Shown here piece after piece: positions 16,846-24,251 of a stretch of DNA of 30,030 bases. Origin of the DNA: Ottowia sp. (GTDB lineage Bacteria > Pseudomonadota > Gammaproteobacteria > Burkholderiales > Burkholderiaceae_C); NCBI GenBank assembly GCA_023228705.1, contig JALOAS010000031.1, positions 1 through 30,030 of the forward strand, in the 5' to 3' direction. Each line of letters opens with the position of its first letter. The first letter of the stretch is position 1. The position numbers were made by a program, and so were the translations under genes. A model generated the notes under the pieces. It saw only the letters and a program-made list of their open reading frames with translations, did not search any database and was not told where the DNA came from.

Positions 16846-17565
16846 TCACGCCGGCGTCGGTCGCTGTCGCCGGTACCGCTTGCGCAGCAGCAGGCCGAGC
16901 AGCAGGACCAGCAGCGCGCCGGCTGCCGCAGCGCCGTAATGCCAGGCCGCGGTCTGCGGAATGTGCGGCTGCAGGATGGGATCGGATGGCGTCATGCCGC
17001 CGGCGATCCAGCCCAGCAGCATGCCGCCGCCCAGGATGATGATCGGAAACCGGTCCATGAGCCGCAGCACCAGTTGGCTGCCAAAAATGATGATGGGCAC
17101 GCTGAGCAGCAGGCCAAAGACGACCAGGACCATCTCATGCTGCTCGCCGGCCTGCTGCGCGACGGCCGCGATGCCGATGACGTTGTCCAGGCTCATGACC
17201 AGGTCGGCAATCGCGATGGTGCGCACGGCGGCCCACAGGTGCTCCGATGCGCTGATGTTCTTGTGATCGGCTTCGGGCGTCGGCGCGATGAGCTTGACGC
17301 CTATCCACAGCAGCAGCACGGCACCGCCCAGCTTGAGCAGCGGCACGCGCAGCAGCGCCATGGCAAAGAAGATGAGGATGACGCGCAGCACAATGGCCAC
17401 GCCCGTCCCCAGGACGATGCCCTTGGTCCGCTGGTGCCGGGGCAGCCTGCGGCAGGCCAGCGCAATGACCACCGCGTTGTCGCCGCCCAGCAGGATGTCA
17501 ATGACCGCGATCTGGCCAACGGCGACCCAGAAATGCGTGGTCAGGAATTCGGAGATGAAATCCAC
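16846..17565 (-). CDS. TerC family integral membrane protein (YjbE-like)
   Basis: Inner-membrane protein of 239 residues with about seven hydrophobic helices. TerC-family proteins are linked to metal ion efflux (manganese, calcium) and tellurite resistance. The two internal repeat motifs are visible: ILLGGDNAVVIAL in helix 1-2 and DLVMSLDNVIGIAAVA in the second half, each with the G-D-N/L-D-N acidic pair thought to bind metal. The start is GTG at 17565, reading MDFISEFLTTHF; an overlapping ATG is out of frame. The C-terminal tail is basic (RKRYRRQR). It sits 46 bases downstream of sucD in the same direction, so it may be transcribed with sucCD. No yybP-ykoY-type manganese riboswitch fits into that short gap. 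Confidence 0.9.
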   Translation of the reverse strand: MDFISEFLTTHFWVAVGQIAVIDILLGGDNAVVIALACRRLPRHQRTKGIVLGTGVAIVLRVILIFFAMALLRVPLLKLGGAVLLLWIGVKLIAPTPEADHKNISASEHLWAAVRTIAIADLVMSLDNVIGIAAVAQQAGEQHEMVLVVFGLLLSVPIIIFGSQLVLRLMDRFPIIILGGGMLLGWIAGGMTPSDPILQPHIPQTAAWHYGAAAAGALLVLLLGLLLRKRYRRQRPTPA

Positions 17566-17611
17566 ATGGACTCACAGTGTCGCGCTGCCCGCGGGTTGCG
17601 CAGTGAGTGCG

Positions 17612-18505
17612 CTAGAGCAGGCGCTTCAGGAGTTTACCCATTTCCGAAGGGTTGCGCGTCACGGTAAACCCGCATTCCTCCATCACCGCGAGCTTGGCCT
17701 CGGCCGTGTCTTCGCCGCCTGAAATCAGGGCGCCCGCATGCCCCATGCGCTTGCCAGCCGGCGCGGTGACGCCGGCAATGAAGCCCACGACGGGCTTTTT
17801 CATGTTGTCCTTGTACCAGCGCGCCGCGTCGGCCTCGTCGGGGCCGCCGATCTCGCCGATCATGATGACCGCGTCGGTCTCCGGATCGTCGTTGAACGCC
17901 TTCATCACATCGATGTGCTTGAGTCCGTTGATGGGATCACCGCCAATGCCAACGGCGCTGGACTGGCCCACACCCAGCTCGGTGAGCTGGCCCACGGCCT
18001 CGTAGGTCAGCGTGCCGGAGCGGCTGACCACGCCCACGCGGCCCTTCTTGTGGATGTGGCCGGGCATGATGCCGATCTTGAGTTCGTCGGGCGTGATCAG
18101 GCCCGGGCAGTTGGGGCCAAGCAGCAGCGTCTTCTTGCCGCCTGCAGCCTCCTTGGCTTTCATGCGGCTGCGCACCACCAGCATGTCGCGCACCGGAATG
18201 CCCTCGGTGATGCAGATCACCAGGTCCAGGTCTGCTTCCACGGCCTCCCAGATCGCAGCTGCCGCGCCAGCCGGCGGCACGTAGATCACGCTGACGGTGG
18301 CGCCGGTCTGCTGCGCGGCTTCATGCACCGTGGCGTATATGGGCAGGTCAAAAATGGTCTGCCCTGCCTTCTTGGGGTGCACGCCGGCAACGAAGCCGTT
18401 GCTGCCGTTGGCGTACTCCATGCATTTTTCGGTGTGGAAGCGGCCGGTCTTGCCCGTGATGCCCTGCGTGATGACTTTGGTGTTCTTGTCGATATAGATG
18501 CTCAT
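17612..18505 (-). CDS. sucD: Succinyl-CoA synthetase (ADP-forming) alpha subunit
   Basis: Alpha subunit of the TCA-cycle enzyme that interconverts succinyl-CoA and succinate with ATP synthesis; 297 residues against 289 in E. coli. The N-terminal CoA-binding Rossmann domain shows GITGKTGRFHTEKCMEYANG. GPNCPGLITPDELKIGIMPG and GRVGVVSRSGTLTYEA are standard. The phosphorylated catalytic His lies in RMGHAGALISGG near residue 255-260. ATG at 18505 is preceded by CAGGAACG as ribosome site. It is downstream of sucC, separated by an unusually long 116-base spacer that carries a short dispersed repeat. TerC follows. Confidence 0.96.
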   Translation of the reverse strand: MSIYIDKNTKVITQGITGKTGRFHTEKCMEYANGSNGFVAGVHPKKAGQTIFDLPIYATVHEAAQQTGATVSVIYVPPAGAAAAIWEAVEADLDLVICITEGIPVRDMLVVRSRMKAKEAAGGKKTLLLGPNCPGLITPDELKIGIMPGHIHKKGRVGVVSRSGTLTYEAVGQLTELGVGQSSAVGIGGDPINGLKHIDVMKAFNDDPETDAVIMIGEIGGPDEADAARWYKDNMKKPVVGFIAGVTAPAGKRMGHAGALISGGEDTAEAKLAVMEECGFTVTRNPSEMGKLLKRLL

Positions 18506-18621
18506 GATCGTTCCTGTTGCATGACGCTTGCTGCGCTCGCATGACCGCGGTGTGGGGCACCTTCAATGACAAACAACGTGGTCATCCGTCATCAGGGCCG
18601 CGCCAGCGGCCAGGTCATTCG
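18506..18621. repeat. sucC-sucD spacer with a GGTCATCCGTCATC repeat copy
   Basis: This 116-base gap inside the sucCD unit holds GGTCATCCGTCATC at 18580-18593, then GCGCCAGCG and AGGTCATTCGTCA. The same modules (GGTCATC, GCGCCAGCG, AGGTCATCCGTCATC) recur in similar order at 22020-22053 next to recX, so it is likely a copy of a short interspersed repeat. No terminator with a T-run is visible. Confidence 0.5.
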
Positions 18622-19782
18622 TCACTGGACCGCTGCCACCACCTTTTGTGCGGCCTCGGCCATGGTGTCGGCACTGATGATGGGCAGGCCGGACTCGGCC
18701 AGCATCTGCTTGCCCTGCTGCTCGTTGGTGCCCTTCATGCGCACCACCAGCGGCACGTTCAGGTCCACCGCCCTGGACGCGCTGATGACGCCGGTGGCAA
18801 TGGTGTCGCAGCGCATGATGCCGCCAAAGATGTTGACCAGGATGGCCTTGACGCGCGCGTTCTTGAGCATGATCTTGAACGCTTCGGTGACCTTCTCCGG
18901 CGTGGCGCCGCCGCCCACGTCCAGGAAGTTGGCCGGCTCGGCGCCAAACAGCTTGATCGTGTCCATGGTCGCCATGGCCAGCCCGGCGCCGTTGACCAGG
19001 CAGCCGATGTTGCCGTCCAGGCTGATGTAAGCCAGGTCGAACTTGCTGGCCTGCACCTCGGCCGGGTCTTCCTCGTCCAGGTCGCGCAGCTTGACGATGT
19101 CCGGGTGCCGGAACAGCGCGTTGCTGTCAAAGTTGAACTTGGCATCCAGCGCCATGACATTGCCCTGGCTGTCGCGATTGAGCGGGTTGATCTCGACCAG
19201 CGACGCGTCGGTCTCCATGTAGCAGGTGTAGAGCTTCTGGCACAGGTCCATGAACTGGGGCACCGAATCCTCGGGCATGGCCACGCCGCGCGCCAGCTCG
19301 GCGCCCTGCGCATCGGACAGCCCGAGCAGCGGGTCGACAAAGACCTTGATGATCTTGTCCGGCGTTTGGCGGGCCACCTCCTCGATCTCCATGCCGCCCT
19401 CGCTGGACGCAATGATGGCCACTTTCTGCGTGGCACGGTCGGTCACCACCGACAGGTAATATTCCTTGCCAATGTCGGCACCTTCTTCGATGTACAGGCG
19501 CCGCACCTTCTGCCCCTCGGGGCCGGTCTGGTGCGTGACCAGCTGCATGCCCAGGATCTGGCCCGCCAGTTGCTTGACTTCCTCCACGCTGTGGGCGACC
19601 TTGACGCCACCGCCCTTGCCGCGTCCGCCGGCATGGATCTGCGCCTTCACGACCCACACGGGACCACCCAGTTTCTGCGCGGCCTCGACGGCCTCCTGCA
19701 CGGTGAATGCGGCAATGCCAAGCGGCACCGGCACGCTGAACTGGCGCAGGATCTCCTTGCCCTGGTACTCGTGAATCTTCAT
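18622..19782 (-). CDS. sucC: Succinyl-CoA synthetase (ADP-forming) beta subunit
   Basis: Beta subunit of succinyl-CoA ligase, 386 residues, carrying the nucleotide-binding ATP-grasp domain. Seen: MKIHEYQGKEILRQF start block, the glycine-rich loop HAGGRGKGGGVKVA, EINPLNRDSQGNVMALDAK (Mg/nucleotide ligands), NGAGLAMATMD and FLDVGGGATPEKVTEAF with the phosphate-stabilising loop. The ATG at 19782 is chosen over an in-frame extension to 19905 because family similarity begins there and AAGGGG lies five bases before it. It forms a heterotetramer with SucD, encoded next. It is divergent from argC across a 152-base spacer. Confidence 0.96.
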   Translation of the reverse strand: MKIHEYQGKEILRQFSVPVPLGIAAFTVQEAVEAAQKLGGPVWVVKAQIHAGGRGKGGGVKVAHSVEEVKQLAGQILGMQLVTHQTGPEGQKVRRLYIEEGADIGKEYYLSVVTDRATQKVAIIASSEGGMEIEEVARQTPDKIIKVFVDPLLGLSDAQGAELARGVAMPEDSVPQFMDLCQKLYTCYMETDASLVEINPLNRDSQGNVMALDAKFNFDSNALFRHPDIVKLRDLDEEDPAEVQASKFDLAYISLDGNIGCLVNGAGLAMATMDTIKLFGAEPANFLDVGGGATPEKVTEAFKIMLKNARVKAILVNIFGGIMRCDTIATGVISASRAVDLNVPLVVRMKGTNEQQGKQMLAESGLPIISADTMAEAAQKVVAAVQ

Positions 19783-19934
19783 GAAGCCCCTTCTGAAATG
19801 AGTCAAGCCGCTGTTTGCGCAGACTCGGGCAAGCCTGCGGCCAAGCGGGTCCGCAACGGAGAAAGGCCCAAATGTATCACGCGAGCCGGCAGCCGGTACG
19901 CACACACAACCCGTGGATGCGCGAAAATGCCGGC

Positions 19935-20852
19935 ATGCTCAAAGTATTCATAGACGGTGAAGCCGGTACCACCGGGCTGCAGATCCGCGACCGGCTGGAC
20001 CGCATGTCCGGCGTTGACGTCATCAGCATAGATCCTGCGCTGCGCAAGGATGCCAGCGCCAAGCGCGAGCTCATGGCGGGCGTGGACCTGGTCATCCTGT
20101 GCCTGCACGACGACGCCGCGCGCGAATCGGTGGCCATCATCGACGGCCTGCCGGGCACCAAGCCGCGCATCATAGACGCCAGCACGGCGCATCGCGTGGC
20201 CGATGGCTGGGTGTTCGGCTTTCCGGAACTGGCTCCGGGCCAGCGCGAGGCGGTGCAGAACGCCGAGCGCGTCGCCAACCCCGGCTGCTACGCCAGCGGC
20301 GCCATCGCGCTGTTGCGGCCGCTGGTCGACGCCGGCGTGCTGCCGCCCGACTACCCCGTCACGCTGCCCTCGGTCAGCGGCTACACCGGCGGCGGCCGCA
20401 GCCTGATTGAAGCCCACGAAGCCGGAACCGCGCCGCCGTTCGAGCTGTACGGGCTGGGCCTGGCGCACAAGCACGTCCCCGAGATCATGAAGTACGGCAA
20501 GCTCCGGCGCCGGCCCATCTTTGTTCCCGCCGTGGGCAACTTCGACCAGGGCATGCTGGTCGAGCTGCCGCTGTACCTGGACCTGTTGCAGGGCAGCCCC
20601 ACGCTGGCGAGCCTGCAGCAGGTCTACAGCGCGCACTACGCCGGCGGTGACTGGGTCAGCGTCAAGCCGGCCGAGGCGGCAGGGCGCCTGGACGCGGTGG
20701 CACTCAAGGACACCAACCACCTGGAAATACGCGTTTTCGGCAACGACGAGGCGGGGCAGGCCATCGTCGTGGCACGCCTGGACAACCTGGGCAAGGGCGC
20801 CAGCGGCGCGGCGGTGCAGAACATGCAGCTGATGTTTGGCCTGGCACCATGA
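19935..20852 (+). CDS. argC: N-acetyl-gamma-glutamyl-phosphate reductase, type 2
   Basis: Arginine biosynthesis enzyme that reduces N-acetylglutamyl-phosphate to the semialdehyde with NADPH. At 305 residues it belongs to the shorter type-2 ArgC branch. Seen: VFIDGEAGTTGLQIRDRL nucleotide-binding start, DASTAHRVADGWVFGFPEL, and active-site Cys118 in ANPGCYASG. SVSGYTGGGRSLIE, GLAHKHVPEI with the catalytic His, and the C-terminal DNLGKGASGAAVQN complete the pattern. ATG at 19935 is used, since an in-frame extension to 19815 is not family-like. The stop overlaps the next gene as ATGA, so the two are translationally coupled. No other arg gene is in the window. Confidence 0.93.
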   Translation: MLKVFIDGEAGTTGLQIRDRLDRMSGVDVISIDPALRKDASAKRELMAGVDLVILCLHDDAARESVAIIDGLPGTKPRIIDASTAHRVADGWVFGFPELAPGQREAVQNAERVANPGCYASGAIALLRPLVDAGVLPPDYPVTLPSVSGYTGGGRSLIEAHEAGTAPPFELYGLGLAHKHVPEIMKYGKLRRRPIFVPAVGNFDQGMLVELPLYLDLLQGSPTLASLQQVYSAHYAGGDWVSVKPAEAAGRLDAVALKDTNHLEIRVFGNDEAGQAIVVARLDNLGKGASGAAVQNMQLMFGLAP

Positions 20853-21745
20853 GCGGCCGGCTCGACCCGGGCTGGCATGGCGTCATGCCGTACCTGGTGA
20901 CGCCGCTGACCGCGGCGGGGGAAATCAACACAAGCGTGCTGACGCGGCTCGTGGACGACCTGGTCGCAGCGGGCGTGCACGGACTGGCGCCGCTGGGGTC
21001 GACCGGCGAGTTTGCCTACCTGCAGCCCGGGCAGCGGCTGGCCATGGTGCAGGCCACCGTGGCTGCCGCCGCCGGCCGCGTCCCGGTGATCGCGGGCGTC
21101 GCCTCCTGTGCAACCAGCGATGCGGTGCGGCAGGCGCGCGCCTGCGAGGCCGCGGGGGCCGATGGCATCCTCGCCATCCTGGACGCGTATTTCCCGCTGG
21201 ACGACGCGGCCGTGGTGGCCTACTTCAGCGCCATTGCCGGCGCGGTCAGCCTGCCCGTGGTGCTCTACACCAACCCCAGCTTCCAGAAGGCGCCGCTCAG
21301 CCTGGACAGCATTGCCAGGCTGAGCCGGGTACCCAACATCGTGGCGCTCAAGGACGCATCGACCAACACCGGGCGCCTGCTCTCCGTGCTGAACCGGGTG
21401 CAGGGACAGCTGGACGTGTTTGCCGCCTCGTCGCACATCACCACTGCGGTCATGCTGATCGGCGGCAAGGGCTGGATGGCGGGTCCGGCCTGCCTGGTGC
21501 CGCGCCAGAGCGTGCGGCTGTACGAGCTGTGTCGCGCGGGCGACTGGGCCGCTGCCATGGACTTGCAGCGCCCGCTGTGGGCGATCAACGAAGTCTTTGC
21601 CCGCTACAACCTGGCAGCCTGCATCAAGGGCGGCCTGCAGCAGCAAGGCTACGACGTGGGCGATCCGCTGCCGCCACAGGCGCCGCTGTCAGCTGCGGGG
21701 CGGGATGCCGTTGGCAAGGTCCTGGCGCAGCTGGACGCGCTCTGA
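20849..21745 (+). CDS. DapA-superfamily (class I pyruvate-type) aldolase/lyase
   Basis: TIM-barrel Schiff-base lyase of 298 residues in the dihydrodipicolinate synthase / N-acetylneuraminate lyase superfamily. Present: GSTGEF (51-55, the T-G-E phosphate/keto-acid loop), the catalytic Tyr140 in VVLYTNP, and the Schiff-base Lys168 in VALKDAS. The arginine that follows the Tyr motif in true DapA (Y-N-V-P-x-R, which binds the dicarboxylate) is absent here (YTNPSFQ). So I do not call it lysine-pathway DapA; a related hydratase-aldolase or keto-acid lyase is more likely, substrate unknown. ATG at 20849 overlaps the argC stop by four bases. A heptanucleotide array begins eight bases after its stop. 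Confidence 0.88.
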   Translation: MSGRLDPGWHGVMPYLVTPLTAAGEINTSVLTRLVDDLVAAGVHGLAPLGSTGEFAYLQPGQRLAMVQATVAAAAGRVPVIAGVASCATSDAVRQARACEAAGADGILAILDAYFPLDDAAVVAYFSAIAGAVSLPVVLYTNPSFQKAPLSLDSIARLSRVPNIVALKDASTNTGRLLSVLNRVQGQLDVFAASSHITTAVMLIGGKGWMAGPACLVPRQSVRLYELCRAGDWAAAMDLQRPLWAINEVFARYNLAACIKGGLQQQGYDVGDPLPPQAPLSAAGRDAVGKVLAQLDAL

Positions 21746-21748
21746 AAA

Positions 21749-21996
21749 GAGGTTGAGCGTTGAGCGTTGAGCGTTGAGCGTTGAGCGTTGAGCGTTGAGC
21801 GTTGAGCGTTGAGCGTTGAGCGTTGAGCGTTGAGCGTTGAGCGTTGAGCGTTGAGCGTGGAGCGTTGAGCGTTGAGCGTTGAGCGTTGAGCGTTGAGCGT
21901 TGAGCGTTGAGCGTTGAGCGTTGAGCGTTGAGCGTTGAGCGTTGAGCGTTGGACGTTGCGCGAACGCCAAACGCTGGACGCACTTCGCTCAACCTC
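21749..21996. repeat. 11-bp inverted repeat enclosing the heptamer array
   Basis: GAGGTTGAGCG at 21749-21759 and CGCTCAACCTC at 21986-21996 are exact complements. They bracket the whole TTGAGCG array. The left arm includes the first heptamer. Such arms suggest that the array grew inside a former hairpin placed between two convergent genes. Confidence 0.7.
21753..21948 (+). repeat. Heptanucleotide tandem array (TTGAGCG)28
   Basis: Counted directly: 28 consecutive 7-base units from 21753 to 21948, all TTGAGCG except unit 16 (TGGAGCG at 21858-21864), followed by two decayed units (TTGGACG, TTGCGCG) to 21962. It lies just after the aldolase gene and before recX in a convergent spacer. Because 7 is not a multiple of 3, three units give seven codons, and all six frames stay mostly open, producing spurious repeat proteins. 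These are not treated as genes. Confidence 0.97.
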
Positions 21997-22005
21997 CCAT
22001 CATCG

Positions 22006-22021
22006 CCGCGCAGCGGCGCGG
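22006..22021. terminator. GC hairpin downstream of recX
   Basis: CCGCGC (22006-22011) and GCGCGG (22016-22021) form a perfect stem with a four-base AGCG loop, 21 bases past the recX stop, with ATCG/CGAT able to extend it after a bulge. No T-run, so termination is only plausible. Confidence 0.3.
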
Positions 22022-22053
22022 TCATCGATGCGCCAGCGAGGTCATCCGTCATC
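22020..22053. repeat. Short interspersed repeat copy overlapping the recX stop
   Basis: GGTCATCGATGCGCCAGCG followed by AGGTCATCCGTCATC shares its modules and order with the sucC-sucD spacer (18580-18625). The longest exact match is GGTCATCCGTCATC (22040-22053 versus 18580-18593). The recX stop (22042-22044) lies inside it. Confidence 0.5.
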
Positions 22054-22506
22054 CGGTGAGCTGATGATGCACCGCGGTACCACCCTGCGCACGGTGTCGG
22101 ATGCAAAACCACGCCCGGCCAGAAAGCGCATCTGGCGCGCGCGGTCGCGCGGATCTGCCGGGGCCTCGCCAAATTTCTTCTGCCATACGGCGCGGGCGCG
22201 CTCGAGTTCGGTGGCACGCAGCTGTTCGGCAGCGTCGTCGATCACGGCATCGCTCAGGCCCTTGCGGCGCAGCTCCTGGACGACGCGGGCTGCGCCCAGC
22301 CGCGGCGCGCGCTGGTGCAGCACGGATTCGGCAACGCGCTGCTCGCTGATGAAGCCGCGGGCCGTCAGCGCGTCCAGCACGCGGGCGATGTCGGCTGCGT
22401 CGTCGCTGTGGCGCGCCAGCTTGCACTCCAGCTCCAGCCGCGAGTGCTCGCGCGCGGCCAGGAAGCGCAGCGCGCGCCCGGTCAGTGACAGCGGCTGGCG
22501 GGGCAC
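22042..22506 (-). CDS. recX: Regulatory protein RecX
   Basis: Small RecA modulator (154 residues) that inhibits filament extension and co-protease activity. The protein is a run of three-helix repeats: ALRFLAAREHSRLELECKLARH, then VLDALTARGFISEQRVAESVLHQRA, then VVQELRRKGLSDAVIDDAAEQL and the last repeat ending RQMRFLAGRGFASDTVRRVV. The start is GTG at 22506, four bases after the recA stop; an in-frame extension to 22584 lies within recA. The last residues (CIISSPDDG) and the stop codon come from a copy of the GGTCATCCGTCATC repeat, so the C-terminus may have been reshaped by that element. It is co-transcribed with recA. Confidence 0.92.
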   Translation of the reverse strand: MPRQPLSLTGRALRFLAAREHSRLELECKLARHSDDAADIARVLDALTARGFISEQRVAESVLHQRAPRLGAARVVQELRRKGLSDAVIDDAAEQLRATELERARAVWQKKFGEAPADPRDRARQMRFLAGRGFASDTVRRVVPRCIISSPDDG

Positions 22507-22510
22507 GGCG

Positions 22511-23590
<1,080 letters not shown>

Positions 23591-23665
23591 GTTCCTGCCT
23601 TTCAATTTCAACTTTTCTGCCTTGCCCGCCACCCGATGCGACCTGACCCGGCGTGCTCGAGAGAC

Positions 23666-23693
23666 TGTATATCAATCCAATAGATAAAGTAAA
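23666..23693 (-). promoter_or_regulatory. Candidate recA promoter with LexA half-site
   Basis: Read on the minus strand: -35 TTTACT (23693-23688), 16-base spacer, -10 TATACA (23671-23666), about 75 bases before the recA ATG. The -10 overlaps ATATACAG, i.e. one CTGT half-site of the CTGT-N8-ACAG LexA box (CTGTATAT at 23665-23672 on +). The partner half-site at the required spacing is poor (CCAA), so LexA control is likely on biological grounds but only half supported by sequence. Confidence 0.5.
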
Positions 23694-23720
23694 CCGTATT
23701 TTTTGTCAGTTTGCCTTATC
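23683..23720. promoter_or_regulatory. 38-base imperfect inverted repeat, candidate MarR operator
   Basis: Left arm GATAAAGTAAAC (23683-23694) and right arm GTTTGCCTTATC (23709-23720) match as inverted repeats at 10 of 12 positions, with a 14-base AT-rich centre. It sits between recA and the divergent MarR-family gene, 24 bases before the MarR ATG. The left arm covers the candidate recA -35 box. Confidence 0.5.
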
Positions 23721-23743
23721 ATATGCGCATGCAGGAGAATCTG

Positions 23744-24208
23744 ATGGATGACAGGTGGCGGCAGACGCACCTGGGGCGCCTGCTGGGAGAAGCCATGCGC
23801 CGCTTTGATGCCCGCGTGCTGCAGCTGATGGCGGCCAGCGACGAGGCGCCGCTGGCGCTGTCCAACCTGGCGGCACGCAACAAGGTGGGCGCGGCGCACA
23901 TTCACATCACGCGCCACCTGCCGCTGGAAGGCGCACGCATATCGGAACTGGCGCTGGCGGCCAACCTCACGCGCCAGTCCATGAGCACGCTGGTGCAGCA
24001 GTGCGAGGCCTGGGGACTGGTCATGCGCAAGAGCGACCCGCATGACGGCCGCGCGCAACGCATCGTCTTCACGCAGGCGGGGCTGGACTGGCTGGCCGCG
24101 TTCCGCAGCGCGGTGGCGCAGGCCGAGCGCGAATTCAACGCAGCCGTGGGCGCCGAGGTCGGAACGGTGATCGCGCTGGGGCTGGAAGCGTATACGGAAG
24201 ACCGCTGA
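23744..24208 (+). CDS. MarR family transcriptional regulator
   Basis: Winged helix-turn-helix regulator of 154 residues, probably a dimer that senses an aromatic or oxidative ligand. Helix-turn-helix: LPLEGARISELALAANLTRQSMSTLVQQCEAWGLV, followed by the wing MRKSDPHDGRAQRIVFTQAGLDWL with the conserved D-x-R-x-x-x-I/V pattern of MarR wings. The start ATG at 23744 is picked among several in-frame ATGs because AGGAG lies six bases upstream. It is divergent from recA with a large inverted repeat in between, likely its own operator. It ends convergently with the SPOR gene (43-base gap). No effector or target gene is evident apart from its neighbours. Confidence 0.9.
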   Translation: MDDRWRQTHLGRLLGEAMRRFDARVLQLMAASDEAPLALSNLAARNKVGAAHIHITRHLPLEGARISELALAANLTRQSMSTLVQQCEAWGLVMRKSDPHDGRAQRIVFTQAGLDWLAAFRSAVAQAEREFNAAVGAEVGTVIALGLEAYTEDR

Positions 24209-24251
24209 GCACCCCTGGCGTGCGCCGCGTCACCCCCTGCCGCGACAGCCG

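Noticed and set aside
17566..17611. Manganese riboswitch upstream of the TerC-family gene
   Set aside because: The gap to sucD is only 46 bases, too short for a yybP-ykoY aptamer, and no matching sequence is visible.
21753..21948. CRISPR array
   Set aside because: The unit is 7 bases with no spacers, and no cas genes are present.
21689..21970. Repeat proteins of the form (RSTLNAQ)n read from the heptamer array
   Set aside because: Three 7-base units make seven codons, so every frame yields a perfect repeat peptide; no ribosome site or non-repeat domain supports a gene.
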